Shown here one piece after another: positions 1 through 9,040 of a DNA stretch of 37,944 nucleotides (positions are counted from its first letter, which is position 1; each line of letters starts with the position of its first letter). The stretch is taken from contig JAIBEZ010000038.1 in NCBI GenBank assembly GCA_019459485.1, positions 1-37,944 on the forward strand, given 5' to 3'. A program made the position numbers and the translations under genes. Under the pieces are notes generated by a model. It worked only from the letters and a program-made list of their open reading frames with translations, was not told where the DNA came from and searched no databases. This DNA is from Prolixibacteraceae bacterium (GTDB taxonomy: Bacteria > Bacteroidota > Bacteroidia > Bacteroidales > Prolixibacteraceae).

Positions 1-1509
1 CAGCATTTCGTTCCGAAGAGTTGCATATTCTTTTCTGGCCCGATCGCTCCGAAGTGGAATTACAATTTGCTGATCTTTTGTGAACCCCAGCGGCTGATTT
101 TTCATGTATGTAATCTGATGCCTGATGGTCAATGTAGCCACAACCAGCCCTATTGCCACCACAAATTGGAATACAACCAGCCCCTTTCGTAAGCTTGTAG
201 CTGAAACTGAATTCGAAAATTTGCCTTTAATGGCTTCTGATGGGTTGAACAGTGACAGGTAGAATGCCGGGTAACTTCCTGCAAACAATCCGGTTATCAG
301 GGCCATTATGAGGAATGAAAATGTTATTTTCGGGTTAAAAAGGTCGGAAATAAGCAATGTCTTTCCTGAAAGTTGGTTAAAAATTGGCAAAAACAGGATT
401 ACAAGCATGATTGCTATAACCAATGATAGGAGGGTAAGTACCATCGACTCTCCAAGAAACTGGGCAACCAATCCCTTTTTCCCTGCCCCCATTACTTTAC
501 GTATCCCTACTTCCATTCCGCGTTTTGCTGAGCCTGCAGTGGCAAGGTTCATAAAATTAATGCAGGCAATAAGTAAGGTAAACAAAGCAATGGAAGCCAG
601 CACATATAGGTAGGTAGTACTGGTGGTTGGCGTTATAATTTTATCAATTTTACTGAAAAGATGAATGTCCTTTACCGGGAGTAAATTCATTTCTTTGTCA
701 TACCCGGCTATCTTCAATTCTTTGCCAGCATATTTTTCTACGAAAGCAGGTAACTTCCGGTTTAGGTCTGTGGCACTGGAATTCGGATTTAACCGGACAT
801 AAGTGTAGAACATATTGTTGTTTGAAAAATCCAGTTTTGAATTTCGTAAATAGTCGCCAACCCAACCTGAATTCATTGGAAGAAAATACCGGGCGTCAAT
901 ATGTGATCTGGAGGTTTCATCACGATAAACACCCGTAACACTAAAACTCTCGCCGTTACCATCCGTACCGCCAACCTGAATTGTTTTATTGAGTGCGGGT
1001 TGGTTTCCGAACAGTTTTTTTGCCACCTCTTCCGATAAAACAATAGCGCGTGGGTCTTTTAAGGCTGTGAGTGCATCCCCTTCAATAAACTGATACGAAA
1101 ACATGTCAAAAAAAGTAGAGTCAACATGAATCCCTTTGGTTTCGTATATTGATCTTACATCACCTCCAGGCTCATTAATCTTTAGCAATGTTTTGGTTTC
1201 AAGGAAATTACACCACACTCTTGTTGTTTGTACCACCTCCGGAAATTCTGCTTTAAATGCCTGTGCATAAAGAGCCGGAGCTCTTGGGTTATCCATCTTA
1301 TCTCCATTGGATTGCGAGTTTTGACTTCTTACCAGGTATAAATTACTGATATGTTTCTGGTGTTTGTCGAATGAGAGTTCGCTATTGATGTAAAGTAACA
1401 GCAACATGCAACAGGTCATCCCGACAGACAATCCAACGATATTAATGGCTGAGAACAATTTCCTTTTCCATAAATTTCGCCAGGCGATTCTAAAATAATT
1501 TTCGATCAT
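1..1509 (-). CDS. MacB-like ABC transporter permease (partial, C-terminus outside window)
   Basis: The open frame starts at ATG 1509 (MIENYFRIAWRNLWKRK) and runs without a stop to base 1, so 503 N-terminal residues are visible. The layout is that of large Bacteroidota MacB/FtsX permeases: a cytoplasmic amphipathic start, TM1 at about residues 20-40, a MacB-type periplasmic domain to about residue 280, then a TM block containing the conserved GIRKVMGA cytoplasmic motif after the second TM and a further TM bundle. It is the last visible gene of the efflux operon and the third permease in a row. It presumably works with the ATPase at 6518-7216 and is not itself an ATPase. Substrate unknown. Confidence 0.9.
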   Translation of the reverse strand, partial: MIENYFRIAWRNLWKRKLFSAINIVGLSVGMTCCMLLLLYINSELSFDKHQKHISNLYLVRSQNSQSNGDKMDNPRAPALYAQAFKAEFPEVVQTTRVWCNFLETKTLLKINEPGGDVRSIYETKGIHVDSTFFDMFSYQFIEGDALTALKDPRAIVLSEEVAKKLFGNQPALNKTIQVGGTDGNGESFSVTGVYRDETSRSHIDARYFLPMNSGWVGDYLRNSKLDFSNNNMFYTYVRLNPNSSATDLNRKLPAFVEKYAGKELKIAGYDKEMNLLPVKDIHLFSKIDKIITPTTSTTYLYVLASIALFTLLIACINFMNLATAGSAKRGMEVGIRKVMGAGKKGLVAQFLGESMVLTLLSLVIAIMLVILFLPIFNQLSGKTLLISDLFNPKITFSFLIMALITGLFAGSYPAFYLSLFNPSEAIKGKFSNSVSATSLRKGLVVFQFVVAIGLVVATLTIRHQITYMKNQPLGFTKDQQIVIPLRSDRARKEYATLRNEML

Positions 1510-1543
1510 ATTCTATTTATTTATTGTGATATACTTCATTTGT

Positions 1544-1603
1544 CACCAAATTCTCCCCCTTCAGGGAGCTTGTCCCGGTTTACCGGGTAGTTAGAGGGGG
1601 TTT
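1544..1603 (-). repeat. Intergenic palindromic repeat between permease genes, copy 1
   Basis: Just after the stop of the second permease the minus strand carries a C-rich tract, an inner hairpin (CCCGGT/ACCGGG at 1574-1587), and a second stem CTCCC/GGGAG (1553-1568), followed by AATTTGG. The same framework, without the inner CCCGGT hairpin, follows the preceding permease gene at 4039-4078. It looks like a dispersed Bacteroidota intergenic repeat, not a coding part. Confidence 0.6.
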
Positions 1604-3994
1604 CTATTCATATCTTAAACTTTCTATTGGGTTTTTAACAGCCGCTTTCCACGATTGGAACGAAACCGTCAGCAGCGCAATTCCCAATGCCAGCAAACCC
1701 GCAAGTGCAAAAATCCACCAGCTTAATTCAGTTTTGTAGGCAAAGGTTTCTAGCCATTTATTCATGGCAAACCAGGCTAGGGGAGTGGCAATTACAAAAG
1801 CGATTACCACCCATTTTACAAAGTCTTTATTGAGCATGGTCAGTATTTCAGAAATTTTGGCGCCGTTTACTTTGCGGATTCCTATTTCTTTGGTGTGTTG
1901 ATTGCTTTGCATTAACGAAATATTGAAAAGTCCCATTAATGAAATCAGTAAGGTTACCAGTGTAAAAAGCTTGATTAATTTGCTTTTGGCATAATCATCG
2001 TCGTACATCATTTTTACCCGGTTATCGAGAAACTGCATTTTAAAAGGTTCATCAACAAAAAAGGTCTTCCAGTTTTTTTGCACATTGTCAATTGTTGTTT
2101 TTAAATCTGAATTTGCTTTTATCCTGATGTTTAAATAGCCTTCATTTTGTTTATCGAGATAAAGCACGATCGGTTCGGTTTGATTGCGAAGGGAATTAAA
2201 ACAGACATTCTTTAAAACGCCGATGATTTTTGTCCCTTCAATTTCTTTCCCCAGAACAGGAGGAGTAAAACCACAAAACTCAATGGCTGCTTCGTTTATG
2301 ATCACCGATTTATAATCGTCATCATGATGGGTCGCGTCAAAATTCCTCCCTTCAGCCAATTCCATTTTCATCAACGGAATATAATCGTAATCAATCTCCA
2401 TTCCATTGACGATCTTGGTTACTTTTTTTCCATCCCGGTCAATTTGAAAATGAAAGCTACTCAATCTTTCGCCAGGCGAGTACCTGGAAAAAGCAACAGA
2501 CTCGACATTCGGATTTCTCAGAATTTCCTGTTTTAACGATTTCACTGATTCGGAACTGCATATCGTTTTATTGAGCTTCAGCATAATCACATTTTCTTTG
2601 TCGAAGCCCATGTCACTTTTCGTAAGGAAAGTTAGCTGTTTGCTGATTAACATGATGGAGATGAGCAACATGATGGATAATGAAAACTGGGCAATTGTTG
2701 ATACCCGGCCAAAGTTTAATTGTCCTTTATTCAATTTGGACGCATCTTTCTTTAGAATAAGTTTCAACCCACTTTTCTTCGATTGATTGAAAAATGGAAT
2801 CAGTGAAGATAAAAATGAAAGTACAAGCAGTAATCCTACCGATAACGTAATAATGATACCCACTGGCAATGGATTGGAACGGATGAGTGGTATCTCATTT
2901 AAAAGTGGAATGGACAACCGGTAAAGAATGACTCCTGAAAACAATGCCACAGCAATAATAACCATCGAGTTGATTAAGAATTGCAGGTAGATTCCGGTCT
3001 GACTGGCGCCATTAATTTTCCGTATTCCTATATTTTTTGACTGTACAAGGTTTTGCGACACCAATAAGTTTGAATAGTTAATGAACGCGATCACCAAAAT
3101 GAACAAACCGATAACCATAAAAATGTAGGAATAGGTACGGTTTCCTTTTGGATTGTCATAACTCATACTACGGGAAAAGTGCAAATCCTTCAACGGAATA
3201 ATAACAGGGGTGAATTGTGCATTAATGGCTTTCCCGAAGGCGGACATGTATTTTTCGTAAAACGGCTGAAAGTTGTCGGTGATGCTTTCAATCTTCGCGT
3301 TTTTCTGCAATAAAACAAACACAAAACAGACAGGCATCCAGTAAGATTCAGATGCTTTTATTTCAGTAGTTTGTGATTGGTCATTCCATTCGTCTCCCAT
3401 GGAAAACAGCACATTTAATTTATGATGGGCATTATCCTGACTGTCATTTATAACTCCAGCTACTGTTAGAGGCGCACCGTCGCGTATTATAGTTTCGCCA
3501 ATCGGATTAGCATTTCCAAATATTTTTTGACTAAGGCTTTTATTAATTACAATCTCATTGGGTTTTCGAAGAGCCTGCCTGGGGTTGCCATAAATAAAAT
3601 TGAACGTAAAAATATTGAAGACGGACGTGTCGGCGGTATAAGCTTCTTCAATCTCAAATATCCCTTTATCTGTTTCCAATTTAACCGCATGACGTACAGG
3701 AACCAAGCGGGTAAAGGATTCAACTGCCGGAAATTCAGTTTTGAGCCCCGGTGCCATTAATGGACCGAGAACGGCATGTGTCATGGTGTTTTCAGCAGCC
3801 ACAATATCGCCGCTAATCCGGTAAATTCGGCTTGCTTTCTCGTGCCGGCTTTCATATCCACGTTCAAAATCTACAATCGAATAAACATGAAAAATGGCAG
3901 TAAATGCAACAGCCAGGCCCACGAGGCTGATTACCGAGTTATTTTTCCGCTTCCACAAGTTGTTAATGGCCAGTTTAATAAATAGGTTGTTCAT
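1604..3994 (-). CDS. MacB-like ABC transporter permease (second of three)
   Basis: This 796-residue protein starts at ATG 3994. It has TM1 at about residues 20-40, a periplasmic MacB-type domain to about residue 280, three TM segments around residues 285-420 with the GIRKING motif between them, a second periplasmic domain, and three C-terminal TM segments carrying KEIGIRKVNGAKISEI. The double-repeat FtsX/MacB architecture and the length fit Bacteroidota efflux permeases with no fused ATPase. The last ~95 residues are nearly the same as in the upstream permease, while the rest is strongly diverged. The gene lies 87 bp after that permease and 94 bp before the next, so it is very likely cotranscribed. 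Its substrate cannot be inferred. Confidence 0.92.
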   Translation of the reverse strand: MNNLFIKLAINNLWKRKNNSVISLVGLAVAFTAIFHVYSIVDFERGYESRHEKASRIYRISGDIVAAENTMTHAVLGPLMAPGLKTEFPAVESFTRLVPVRHAVKLETDKGIFEIEEAYTADTSVFNIFTFNFIYGNPRQALRKPNEIVINKSLSQKIFGNANPIGETIIRDGAPLTVAGVINDSQDNAHHKLNVLFSMGDEWNDQSQTTEIKASESYWMPVCFVFVLLQKNAKIESITDNFQPFYEKYMSAFGKAINAQFTPVIIPLKDLHFSRSMSYDNPKGNRTYSYIFMVIGLFILVIAFINYSNLLVSQNLVQSKNIGIRKINGASQTGIYLQFLINSMVIIAVALFSGVILYRLSIPLLNEIPLIRSNPLPVGIIITLSVGLLLVLSFLSSLIPFFNQSKKSGLKLILKKDASKLNKGQLNFGRVSTIAQFSLSIMLLISIMLISKQLTFLTKSDMGFDKENVIMLKLNKTICSSESVKSLKQEILRNPNVESVAFSRYSPGERLSSFHFQIDRDGKKVTKIVNGMEIDYDYIPLMKMELAEGRNFDATHHDDDYKSVIINEAAIEFCGFTPPVLGKEIEGTKIIGVLKNVCFNSLRNQTEPIVLYLDKQNEGYLNIRIKANSDLKTTIDNVQKNWKTFFVDEPFKMQFLDNRVKMMYDDDYAKSKLIKLFTLVTLLISLMGLFNISLMQSNQHTKEIGIRKVNGAKISEILTMLNKDFVKWVVIAFVIATPLAWFAMNKWLETFAYKTELSWWIFALAGLLALGIALLTVSFQSWKAAVKNPIESLRYE

Positions 3995-4038
3995 GGTTTA
4001 AGTGTTTTTATTTTTCTTTCACTCATTCTATATCATTT

Positions 4039-4078
4039 GCTCCAAATCCCTCCCCTTCGGGGAGGTTAGGAGGGCTTC
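4039..4078 (-). repeat. Intergenic palindromic repeat between permease genes, copy 2
   Basis: This shorter relative of the element at 1544-1603 lies at the equivalent place, directly after the stop of the first permease. The core is a perfect 7-bp stem CCTCCCC/GGGGAGG with a 3-nt loop (4049-4065), flanked on the minus strand by CCTCCTAA on one side and ATTTGGAG on the other. It could slow mRNA decay or be a processing site. It has no U-run and is not a standard terminator. Confidence 0.6.
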
Positions 4079-4081
4079 TTT

Positions 4082-6430
4082 TTATTCGTACCGCAACGCT
4101 TCCACCGGATTCCTCGTAGCAGCCCGCCAGCTTTGCCAACTCACTGTTATCAGTGCAATTCCCAATGCCAGCAAACCGGCCAGGGCGAAAATCCACCAGC
4201 TTAATTCGGTTTTGTAGGCAAAACTTTCGAGCCATTGGTTCATGGCGTAGTAAGCAATGGGCGTTGCAATTACAAAAGCGATTGCTACCCATTTTACAAA
4301 GTCTTTATTGAGCATGGTCAGTATTTCAGAAATTTTGGCGCCGTTTACCTTGCGAATGCCAATTTCCTTTACGCGACTGTTGAGCAGTAAAAATGTAATT
4401 CCGAAGAGTCCCAAAACTGAAATCAGGATTGAGATTCCGGTAAAAATGAACAGGATTTTTACTGTTTGCTGAACGTCGGCATACAAAGTTCCAAGCCGTT
4501 CATCCAAAAAGAAATAATCAAAGGGTGTATTGGGGATTACTTTGTTCCAGATGCTTTCAATCTGTTTCAAGGTTTGTGAAATATTACTGGGACTTACTGA
4601 AATTGAAAGGGTGTAAAAATTGGCCTGCGACTCTTTGGAAATAATCAGTGGCGGTATTTTCATATATATCGAAGAAACCTGAAAATCTTTCACCACGCCG
4701 ATGATTTCATGATCGCTTTCCCTGAAAATGGTTTTCCCAACCGGATTTTCCCAGCCCAATTGTTTGGCCAGTGTTTCGTTAATAATGAACGACTTGTTAT
4801 CGATATCCCTTCCTTCCAGGAAATTACGTCCGCTCAATAATTTAACCTGAAATGTTTTAAAAAACCGATCGTCAACATGCAGGGCATTGTACATTTGCCA
4901 CTGATCTGTGCCTTCGGGCTTATAGCCATTTTGAGTGGTTTCGAGACCCGGAATACCAAAACTCGCCGAGGCATTGATCACGCCGGGAAGTTTTTTCAGT
5001 TCCGAGATCATAGTTTCACCTTTTTTCCCGATTTCCCCGTTCATCACATTAATAATGTTTTCAGCTTTAAAGCCCAGATCTTTGTGCAGTGCAAAATTCA
5101 ATTGCTTGTAAACGATCAGCATCGACGAAATAAGTGCGATAGAAATGCAGAACTGAAAGGCAGATACATAAGCAATCCGCCTGTTCCTGAAGGGTGACGA
5201 ATTTGAGGCCGAAAGTTGCAAAGTCGATTTATTCCTCCGGAAGATAAGGTATTGTATCGAGCTTGCTAACGCACTGAATACAATAATCATCAGGATTAAA
5301 AATGGGAGGCTTTGTTTGAGTTGAAGGGACACAAAATCAACTCCAAACAGTTGGGTAATTGCCGGTTGAAAAATAAGAAATACCACGGTTGCAATTGCCC
5401 CGGCCGCGATGAACAGAAGCAAAGATTCAGCAAATAACTGGCTTAATATTCCGTATTTTCCAATCCCCAGATACTGTTTTATGCCAAATTCCTTTGTGCG
5501 AAGAGCAAGTGTACCATTCGAAATAAAAAGGTAGTTGATAAAAGCAATAATCAGAACAAGCATTCCAATGAAAAAGAGGGTCATCACGTTGGTGTACGAC
5601 TTATTACCAAACATGTCCCAGTCAACCTTCGAATGCAGATGAATTTTCGTTAAAGGTTCGAGCTCAAATTCAGTAAGAAAACCACTTCCTTTTTCTGCTT
5701 TATTTACTTTCTCCCACAAAAGGTCTGATATTTTATTCGCCATCTCTGTCTTTTGATCAGCCCTGTGCAGTTTTAAAAAAGTTGTAGCCGACAAGCCGCC
5801 ATTCCAGGCGGTATAAACACCTGGAGCGCTGATGAGTGGCTCAATCGGAAACACAAGGTCGAACTGGATGTGTGAGTTTAACGGAACATTTCTGGCTATT
5901 CCGCTAACTACAAAAGGTTGATTATTACAGGAAATTGTAGTACCAACCGGATTCTGATTTCCAAATAAACGGTTGGCCGTTTCTTCAGTGAGTACAACGC
6001 TGTTTTTATCTGTCTGCACCGTTTGGGGATCGCCCAATTTCAGGCCAAAAGAAAAAAAGCGGAAAAAATTGGGATCAGTGTACAGTGAGTTTTTTACCGA
6101 AATACTTTTATCTCCATATTTCAAAAGCTTACCCCGATTCAGTTTTATTCGGGTAAAATCTTCAATTTCAGCAAAAGCCTCTTTCATGTCAGGCGCAACC
6201 GGGATTCTTACCAGCGGAACCATTTCTTTTTTCTGTGGGCTGGTTGATATTTCGCTCATCCGGAATATCCGGTCTTTATCGGTATGAAACTGATCATACG
6301 AGAACTCGAAACTGACATAAAGAAACAGTACGATTGAACACGAAAGACCAAGTATCAATCCAAATAAATTTACAAGCGTGTAAAATTTAAATCTGAAAAA
6401 ACTACGGACAACTGATCGGAATAAGTTCAT
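4082..6430 (-). CDS. MacB-like ABC transporter permease (first of three)
   Basis: This 782-residue protein starts at ATG 6430 (MNLFRSVVRSFFRFK). TM1 at about residues 18-38 is followed by a periplasmic MacB-type domain, a central TM block (FIGMLVLIIAFINYLF, with a degenerate KEFGIKQYLG in place of the usual GIRK motif), a second periplasmic domain and a C-terminal TM block after KEIGIRKVNGAK. It is the first permease after the ATPase, 87 bp downstream of it. With the adaptor and TolC-like channel upstream it suggests a tripartite MacAB-TolC-like machine. Having three permeases with one ATPase leaves open whether they form heterodimers or alternative pumps. Confidence 0.92.
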   Translation of the reverse strand: MNLFRSVVRSFFRFKFYTLVNLFGLILGLSCSIVLFLYVSFEFSYDQFHTDKDRIFRMSEISTSPQKKEMVPLVRIPVAPDMKEAFAEIEDFTRIKLNRGKLLKYGDKSISVKNSLYTDPNFFRFFSFGLKLGDPQTVQTDKNSVVLTEETANRLFGNQNPVGTTISCNNQPFVVSGIARNVPLNSHIQFDLVFPIEPLISAPGVYTAWNGGLSATTFLKLHRADQKTEMANKISDLLWEKVNKAEKGSGFLTEFELEPLTKIHLHSKVDWDMFGNKSYTNVMTLFFIGMLVLIIAFINYLFISNGTLALRTKEFGIKQYLGIGKYGILSQLFAESLLLFIAAGAIATVVFLIFQPAITQLFGVDFVSLQLKQSLPFLILMIIVFSALASSIQYLIFRRNKSTLQLSASNSSPFRNRRIAYVSAFQFCISIALISSMLIVYKQLNFALHKDLGFKAENIINVMNGEIGKKGETMISELKKLPGVINASASFGIPGLETTQNGYKPEGTDQWQMYNALHVDDRFFKTFQVKLLSGRNFLEGRDIDNKSFIINETLAKQLGWENPVGKTIFRESDHEIIGVVKDFQVSSIYMKIPPLIISKESQANFYTLSISVSPSNISQTLKQIESIWNKVIPNTPFDYFFLDERLGTLYADVQQTVKILFIFTGISILISVLGLFGITFLLLNSRVKEIGIRKVNGAKISEILTMLNKDFVKWVAIAFVIATPIAYYAMNQWLESFAYKTELSWWIFALAGLLALGIALITVSWQSWRAATRNPVEALRYE

Positions 6431-6517
6431 TTTAATCGTATTAAGGATTACAATTCTGATTTACTTAGTAAGAGTTTCACTCCAAAAGAAGCGGAGATTA
6501 TTCATACCCCCAGACTG

Positions 6518-7216
6518 TTATACCAACAATTCCCCCATCTGCTTCTTTACCTCCTCGGTAATTACCTGTCCGTCGAACAAATTAATCACCCGATGAGCAA
6601 ATTCAGAGTCGTGCATCGAGTGAGTTACCATTACGATCGTTGTTCCTTCGCGGTTAAGTTCGGTAAGCAGGTTCATCACTTCCAACCCATTTTTCGAGTC
6701 GAGGTTACCAGTTGGCTCATCGGCCAGGATCAGCTTCGGATTGGCAACTACTGCACGCGCAATGGCCACACGTTGCTGTTGTCCTCCTGATAATTGCTGC
6801 GGAAAATGTTTTTTGCGGTGACTGATTTTCATCCGTTCGAGTACTTTCTCGACCATTTCCTTGCGCTCTTTGGCACTCAGCTTCAGGTAAATAAGCGGAA
6901 GCTCTACGTTTTCATACACGTTGAGTTCGTCGATCAGGTTAAAACTCTGGAACACAAAGCCGATATTGCCTTTCCGAAGCAATGTGCGGTTGCGCTCCTT
7001 AAAACCGCCTACTTCCTGATTGTCGAAATAATACTCTCCTGAACTCGGGTTGTCAAGCAAGCCGATAATATTCAGCAATGTTGACTTTCCGCAGCCCGAA
7101 GGCCCCATGATGGCTACAAACTCGCCCTTCTGAATGTGAAGGGTCACTTCGCTCAACGCACTGGTTTCGATTTCCTCCGTGCGAAATACTTTGTTTAGGT
7201 TTACTGTTCGTATCAT
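6518..7216 (-). CDS. ABC transporter ATP-binding protein, MacB/LolD type
   Basis: A complete 232-residue ATPase domain. Visible motifs are Walker [10 protein letters not shown] (residues 38-46), Q-loop FVFQSFNL, signature LSGGQQQR, Walker B LILADEP with GNLDS following (D-loop region), and H-loop MVTHS. The LFDG ending and the overall pattern match the LolD/MacB/FtsE clade that powers mechanotransmission permeases. Start at ATG 7216. It lies between a four-helix-bundle gene (69 bp upstream) and the first permease (87 bp downstream). It is the only ATPase in the operon, so it probably serves all three permeases. Confidence 0.95.
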   Translation of the reverse strand: MIRTVNLNKVFRTEEIETSALSEVTLHIQKGEFVAIMGPSGCGKSTLLNIIGLLDNPSSGEYYFDNQEVGGFKERNRTLLRKGNIGFVFQSFNLIDELNVYENVELPLIYLKLSAKERKEMVEKVLERMKISHRKKHFPQQLSGGQQQRVAIARAVVANPKLILADEPTGNLDSKNGLEVMNLLTELNREGTTIVMVTHSMHDSEFAHRVINLFDGQVITEEVKKQMGELLV

Positions 7217-7232
7217 AGCAAATGTGGAAAAG

Positions 7233-7251
7233 GGAGAAGGGAGACCGAAAA
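7233..7251. repeat. Left inverted repeat flanking the S23-type gene
   Basis: Plus-strand purine tract GGAGAAGGGAGACCGAAAA. Its inverted partner at 7739-7758 reads GGAGAAGGGAAACCGGAAAA on the minus strand, so the arms agree at all but one substitution and one inserted G. The pair brackets the four-helix-bundle gene and little else. See findings. Confidence 0.6.
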
Positions 7252-7285
7252 CCGAAAAAATGGAATCGGTACCTTTCCCGGATTA

Positions 7286-7651
7286 TTAACTAAATCGTTC
7301 TTTTCTGGTTTTGACTAAATTGTTTAATTGAGCCGATATTCTCTTTGTATTTTCAACTAAAGCTTGATAATCAGGCTCACCTAAGAATCCCAATCTGAAA
7401 GCTATCAATAATTGTGTGCGAACTTCTCCGGCCGAACCTTTGGCAATAAACAGAAACTGAATAAACTCTTTGTTGTATTGTCGTTCAAAACCTTCAGCGA
7501 TATTTGAAGGAACAGAAACTGATGCCCTGCAAATCTGATCTTTTAAGGAATAGTCTTTGCAGTTCTGGAATTTACCGTAAACATCAGCACTTAATGAAAT
7601 TGCATTTTGCCAAACATCAAGGTCTTCAAATTTTTCGATTTTCGTATTCAT
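7286..7651 (-). CDS. Four-helix-bundle protein (S23 / 23S rRNA intervening-sequence protein family)
   Basis: A 121-residue, all-helical protein. The family's hallmark stretches are present: FEDLDVWQ near the N-terminus, DQICRASVSVPSNIAEG in the second helix region, FIQFLFIAKGSAGEVRTQL in the third. In other bacteria such proteins are encoded inside intervening sequences of 23S rRNA genes, and in Bacteroidota they are scattered singly through genomes; their biochemical function is not established. Here it is inserted between the adaptor and ATPase genes of an efflux operon, on the same strand, with purine/pyrimidine inverted tracts on both sides. This suggests a movable unit more than a pump component. 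Start at ATG 7651. Confidence 0.93.
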   Translation of the reverse strand: MNTKIEKFEDLDVWQNAISLSADVYGKFQNCKDYSLKDQICRASVSVPSNIAEGFERQYNKEFIQFLFIAKGSAGEVRTQLLIAFRLGFLGEPDYQALVENTKRISAQLNNLVKTRKERFS

Positions 7652-7738
7652 AAGAAATATTTTTAAGTTAGTTGCTGAAATTTATGAAAAATAATCCATT
7701 GTTTTCCCTTTCTCATTTTTTCCCTTCTCCTGTCTCTC

Positions 7739-7758
7739 TTTTCCGGTTTCCCTTCTCC
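7739..7758. repeat. Right inverted repeat flanking the S23-type gene
   Basis: Plus-strand TTTTCCGGTTTCCCTTCTCC, the inverted partner of 7233-7251. The surrounding pyrimidine-rich tract (about 7702-7774) holds further direct copies of CCCTTCTCCTGTCTC (7721-7735 and 7750-7764) and then a third CTGTCTCCC, so this side is a small tandem cluster. Confidence 0.6.
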
Positions 7759-7774
7759 TGTCTCCTGTCTCCCT

Positions 7775-9031
7775 TTACCTGAAGGTAATTTTATCATTCG
7801 TCCCAAACATCTCATACCCTGAGGTAATCACCTTTTCTCCTGCGTTCAAACCTTCCAGAACTTCGTAATACTGCGGGTTCTGTTTGCCAATTTTTATCTG
7901 ACGTTTAACCGCTTCGGTTCCAGCATCGTTCAGCACAAATACCCACTGTCCTCCGGTGCTCTGAAAAAAACCTCCGCGCGGTATCATCAATGCTTTTTGC
8001 GACTCGCCCAATTCAAGTTTAACGTGATAGGTTTGGCCGGTACGCACATTTTCAGGTGTTTGGCCTTCAAAAACCAGGTCGATCTTGAACTGTCCTTCAC
8101 GAACATCAGGATAAACCTTTTTTACTATAAGGCTGAAATTTGTTCCGTTGCGATCGAGCGAGGCAGCAAGCCCGCGAACTATACGGTCAATGTAGTGTTC
8201 ATCGATTTTTGCATTTACCTTGAAATTATCGAGAACATTGACTTGTCCAATACGCTGACCACCACTGATCGATTGCCCGATTTCGGCATCCAGCATTCCC
8301 AGCTGACCGTCAACCGGAGCTTTTACGTTCAGGTCGTCAAGCCGTTCGTGAACCAGATCGAGCATTTGCCGCATTTTCCCAAGGTCGCTTACCAGGGTAA
8401 TCATCGAAGTTGCCCGCATGATCGAATCATTTCTTGCTTTCAGCTTATTAATAACCAGCAGATTGCTTTCGTATTCGTAATCTTCCTTTGCCTGAAGGTA
8501 ATCCTCTTTCGAAATAAGCGCCTCTTTGTATAGCGTTTCGTACTGATTAAATGTGCGTTTTTTTCGGGTAAGCTTGTATTCGCTGTCCAGAATATTGCGT
8601 TTCGATTGAATCAGTTCAGTCTCGAAACTGATCCTTGTGTTGCGCAGGTAGTTCTCTTTTTCGGCCAGAGCGGCTTCGCTGTTCAGGATGGTTTGGTATA
8701 ACTGCCGGTTTTCGAGGCGCAGAATCACATCGCCTTTTTTAACGATTGCACCTTCTTCAATAAAACGCTCTTCCACAGTTCCGCCTTCCACAGCATCCAG
8801 AAAAATGGTAGTGATTGGCTCAACCTGCCCGATTACCGTAATGTAGTCGTTAAAGATACCATCCTCAACATTACTTACTGTAAGCTTATCTTTCTCGGCC
8901 CTGAAAACCGACGAATGATCTCCAAAAGCCAGTTTCACGATTAAAAAGCCGATGATCAAAATACCCAGGCCCCAGAAAATATGTTTCTTCTGAATTCCCT
9001 TTTTCTTTTCAATTATTTTATCCATTCCCAT
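7775..9031 (-). CDS. Periplasmic adaptor protein (HlyD/AcrA/MacA-like membrane fusion protein)
   Basis: A 418-residue adaptor. It has a cytoplasmic basic start, a single TM (about residues 17-36), then the biotinyl-lipoyl half-motif (GGTVEERFIEEGAIVKKGD), a long alpha-hairpin (about residues 120-230, rich in E, K, R and L), the second lipoyl half (VKAPVDGQLG), a beta-barrel and a membrane-proximal domain ending in KVITSGYEMF. The family bridges an inner-membrane pump to a TolC-type channel. It lies between the TolC-like gene and the pump genes, as in MacA-type operons. ATG 9031 or 9025 (MGMD) could both serve as start. About 200 bp separates it from the TolC-like gene. Confidence 0.94.
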   Translation of the reverse strand: MGMDKIIEKKKGIQKKHIFWGLGILIIGFLIVKLAFGDHSSVFRAEKDKLTVSNVEDGIFNDYITVIGQVEPITTIFLDAVEGGTVEERFIEEGAIVKKGDVILRLENRQLYQTILNSEAALAEKENYLRNTRISFETELIQSKRNILDSEYKLTRKKRTFNQYETLYKEALISKEDYLQAKEDYEYESNLLVINKLKARNDSIMRATSMITLVSDLGKMRQMLDLVHERLDDLNVKAPVDGQLGMLDAEIGQSISGGQRIGQVNVLDNFKVNAKIDEHYIDRIVRGLAASLDRNGTNFSLIVKKVYPDVREGQFKIDLVFEGQTPENVRTGQTYHVKLELGESQKALMIPRGGFFQSTGGQWVFVLNDAGTEAVKRQIKIGKQNPQYYEVLEGLNAGEKVITSGYEMFGTNDKITFR

Positions 9032-9040
9032 GACGGTAGA

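Noticed and set aside
308-613. Plus-strand frame within the partial permease
   Set aside because: Antisense shadow of the minus-strand permease, which has clear family motifs across the same bases.
4023-4292. Small minus-strand frame overlapping the end of the first permease
   Set aside because: It runs through the intergenic palindrome and the permease coding region in another frame, with no family resemblance.
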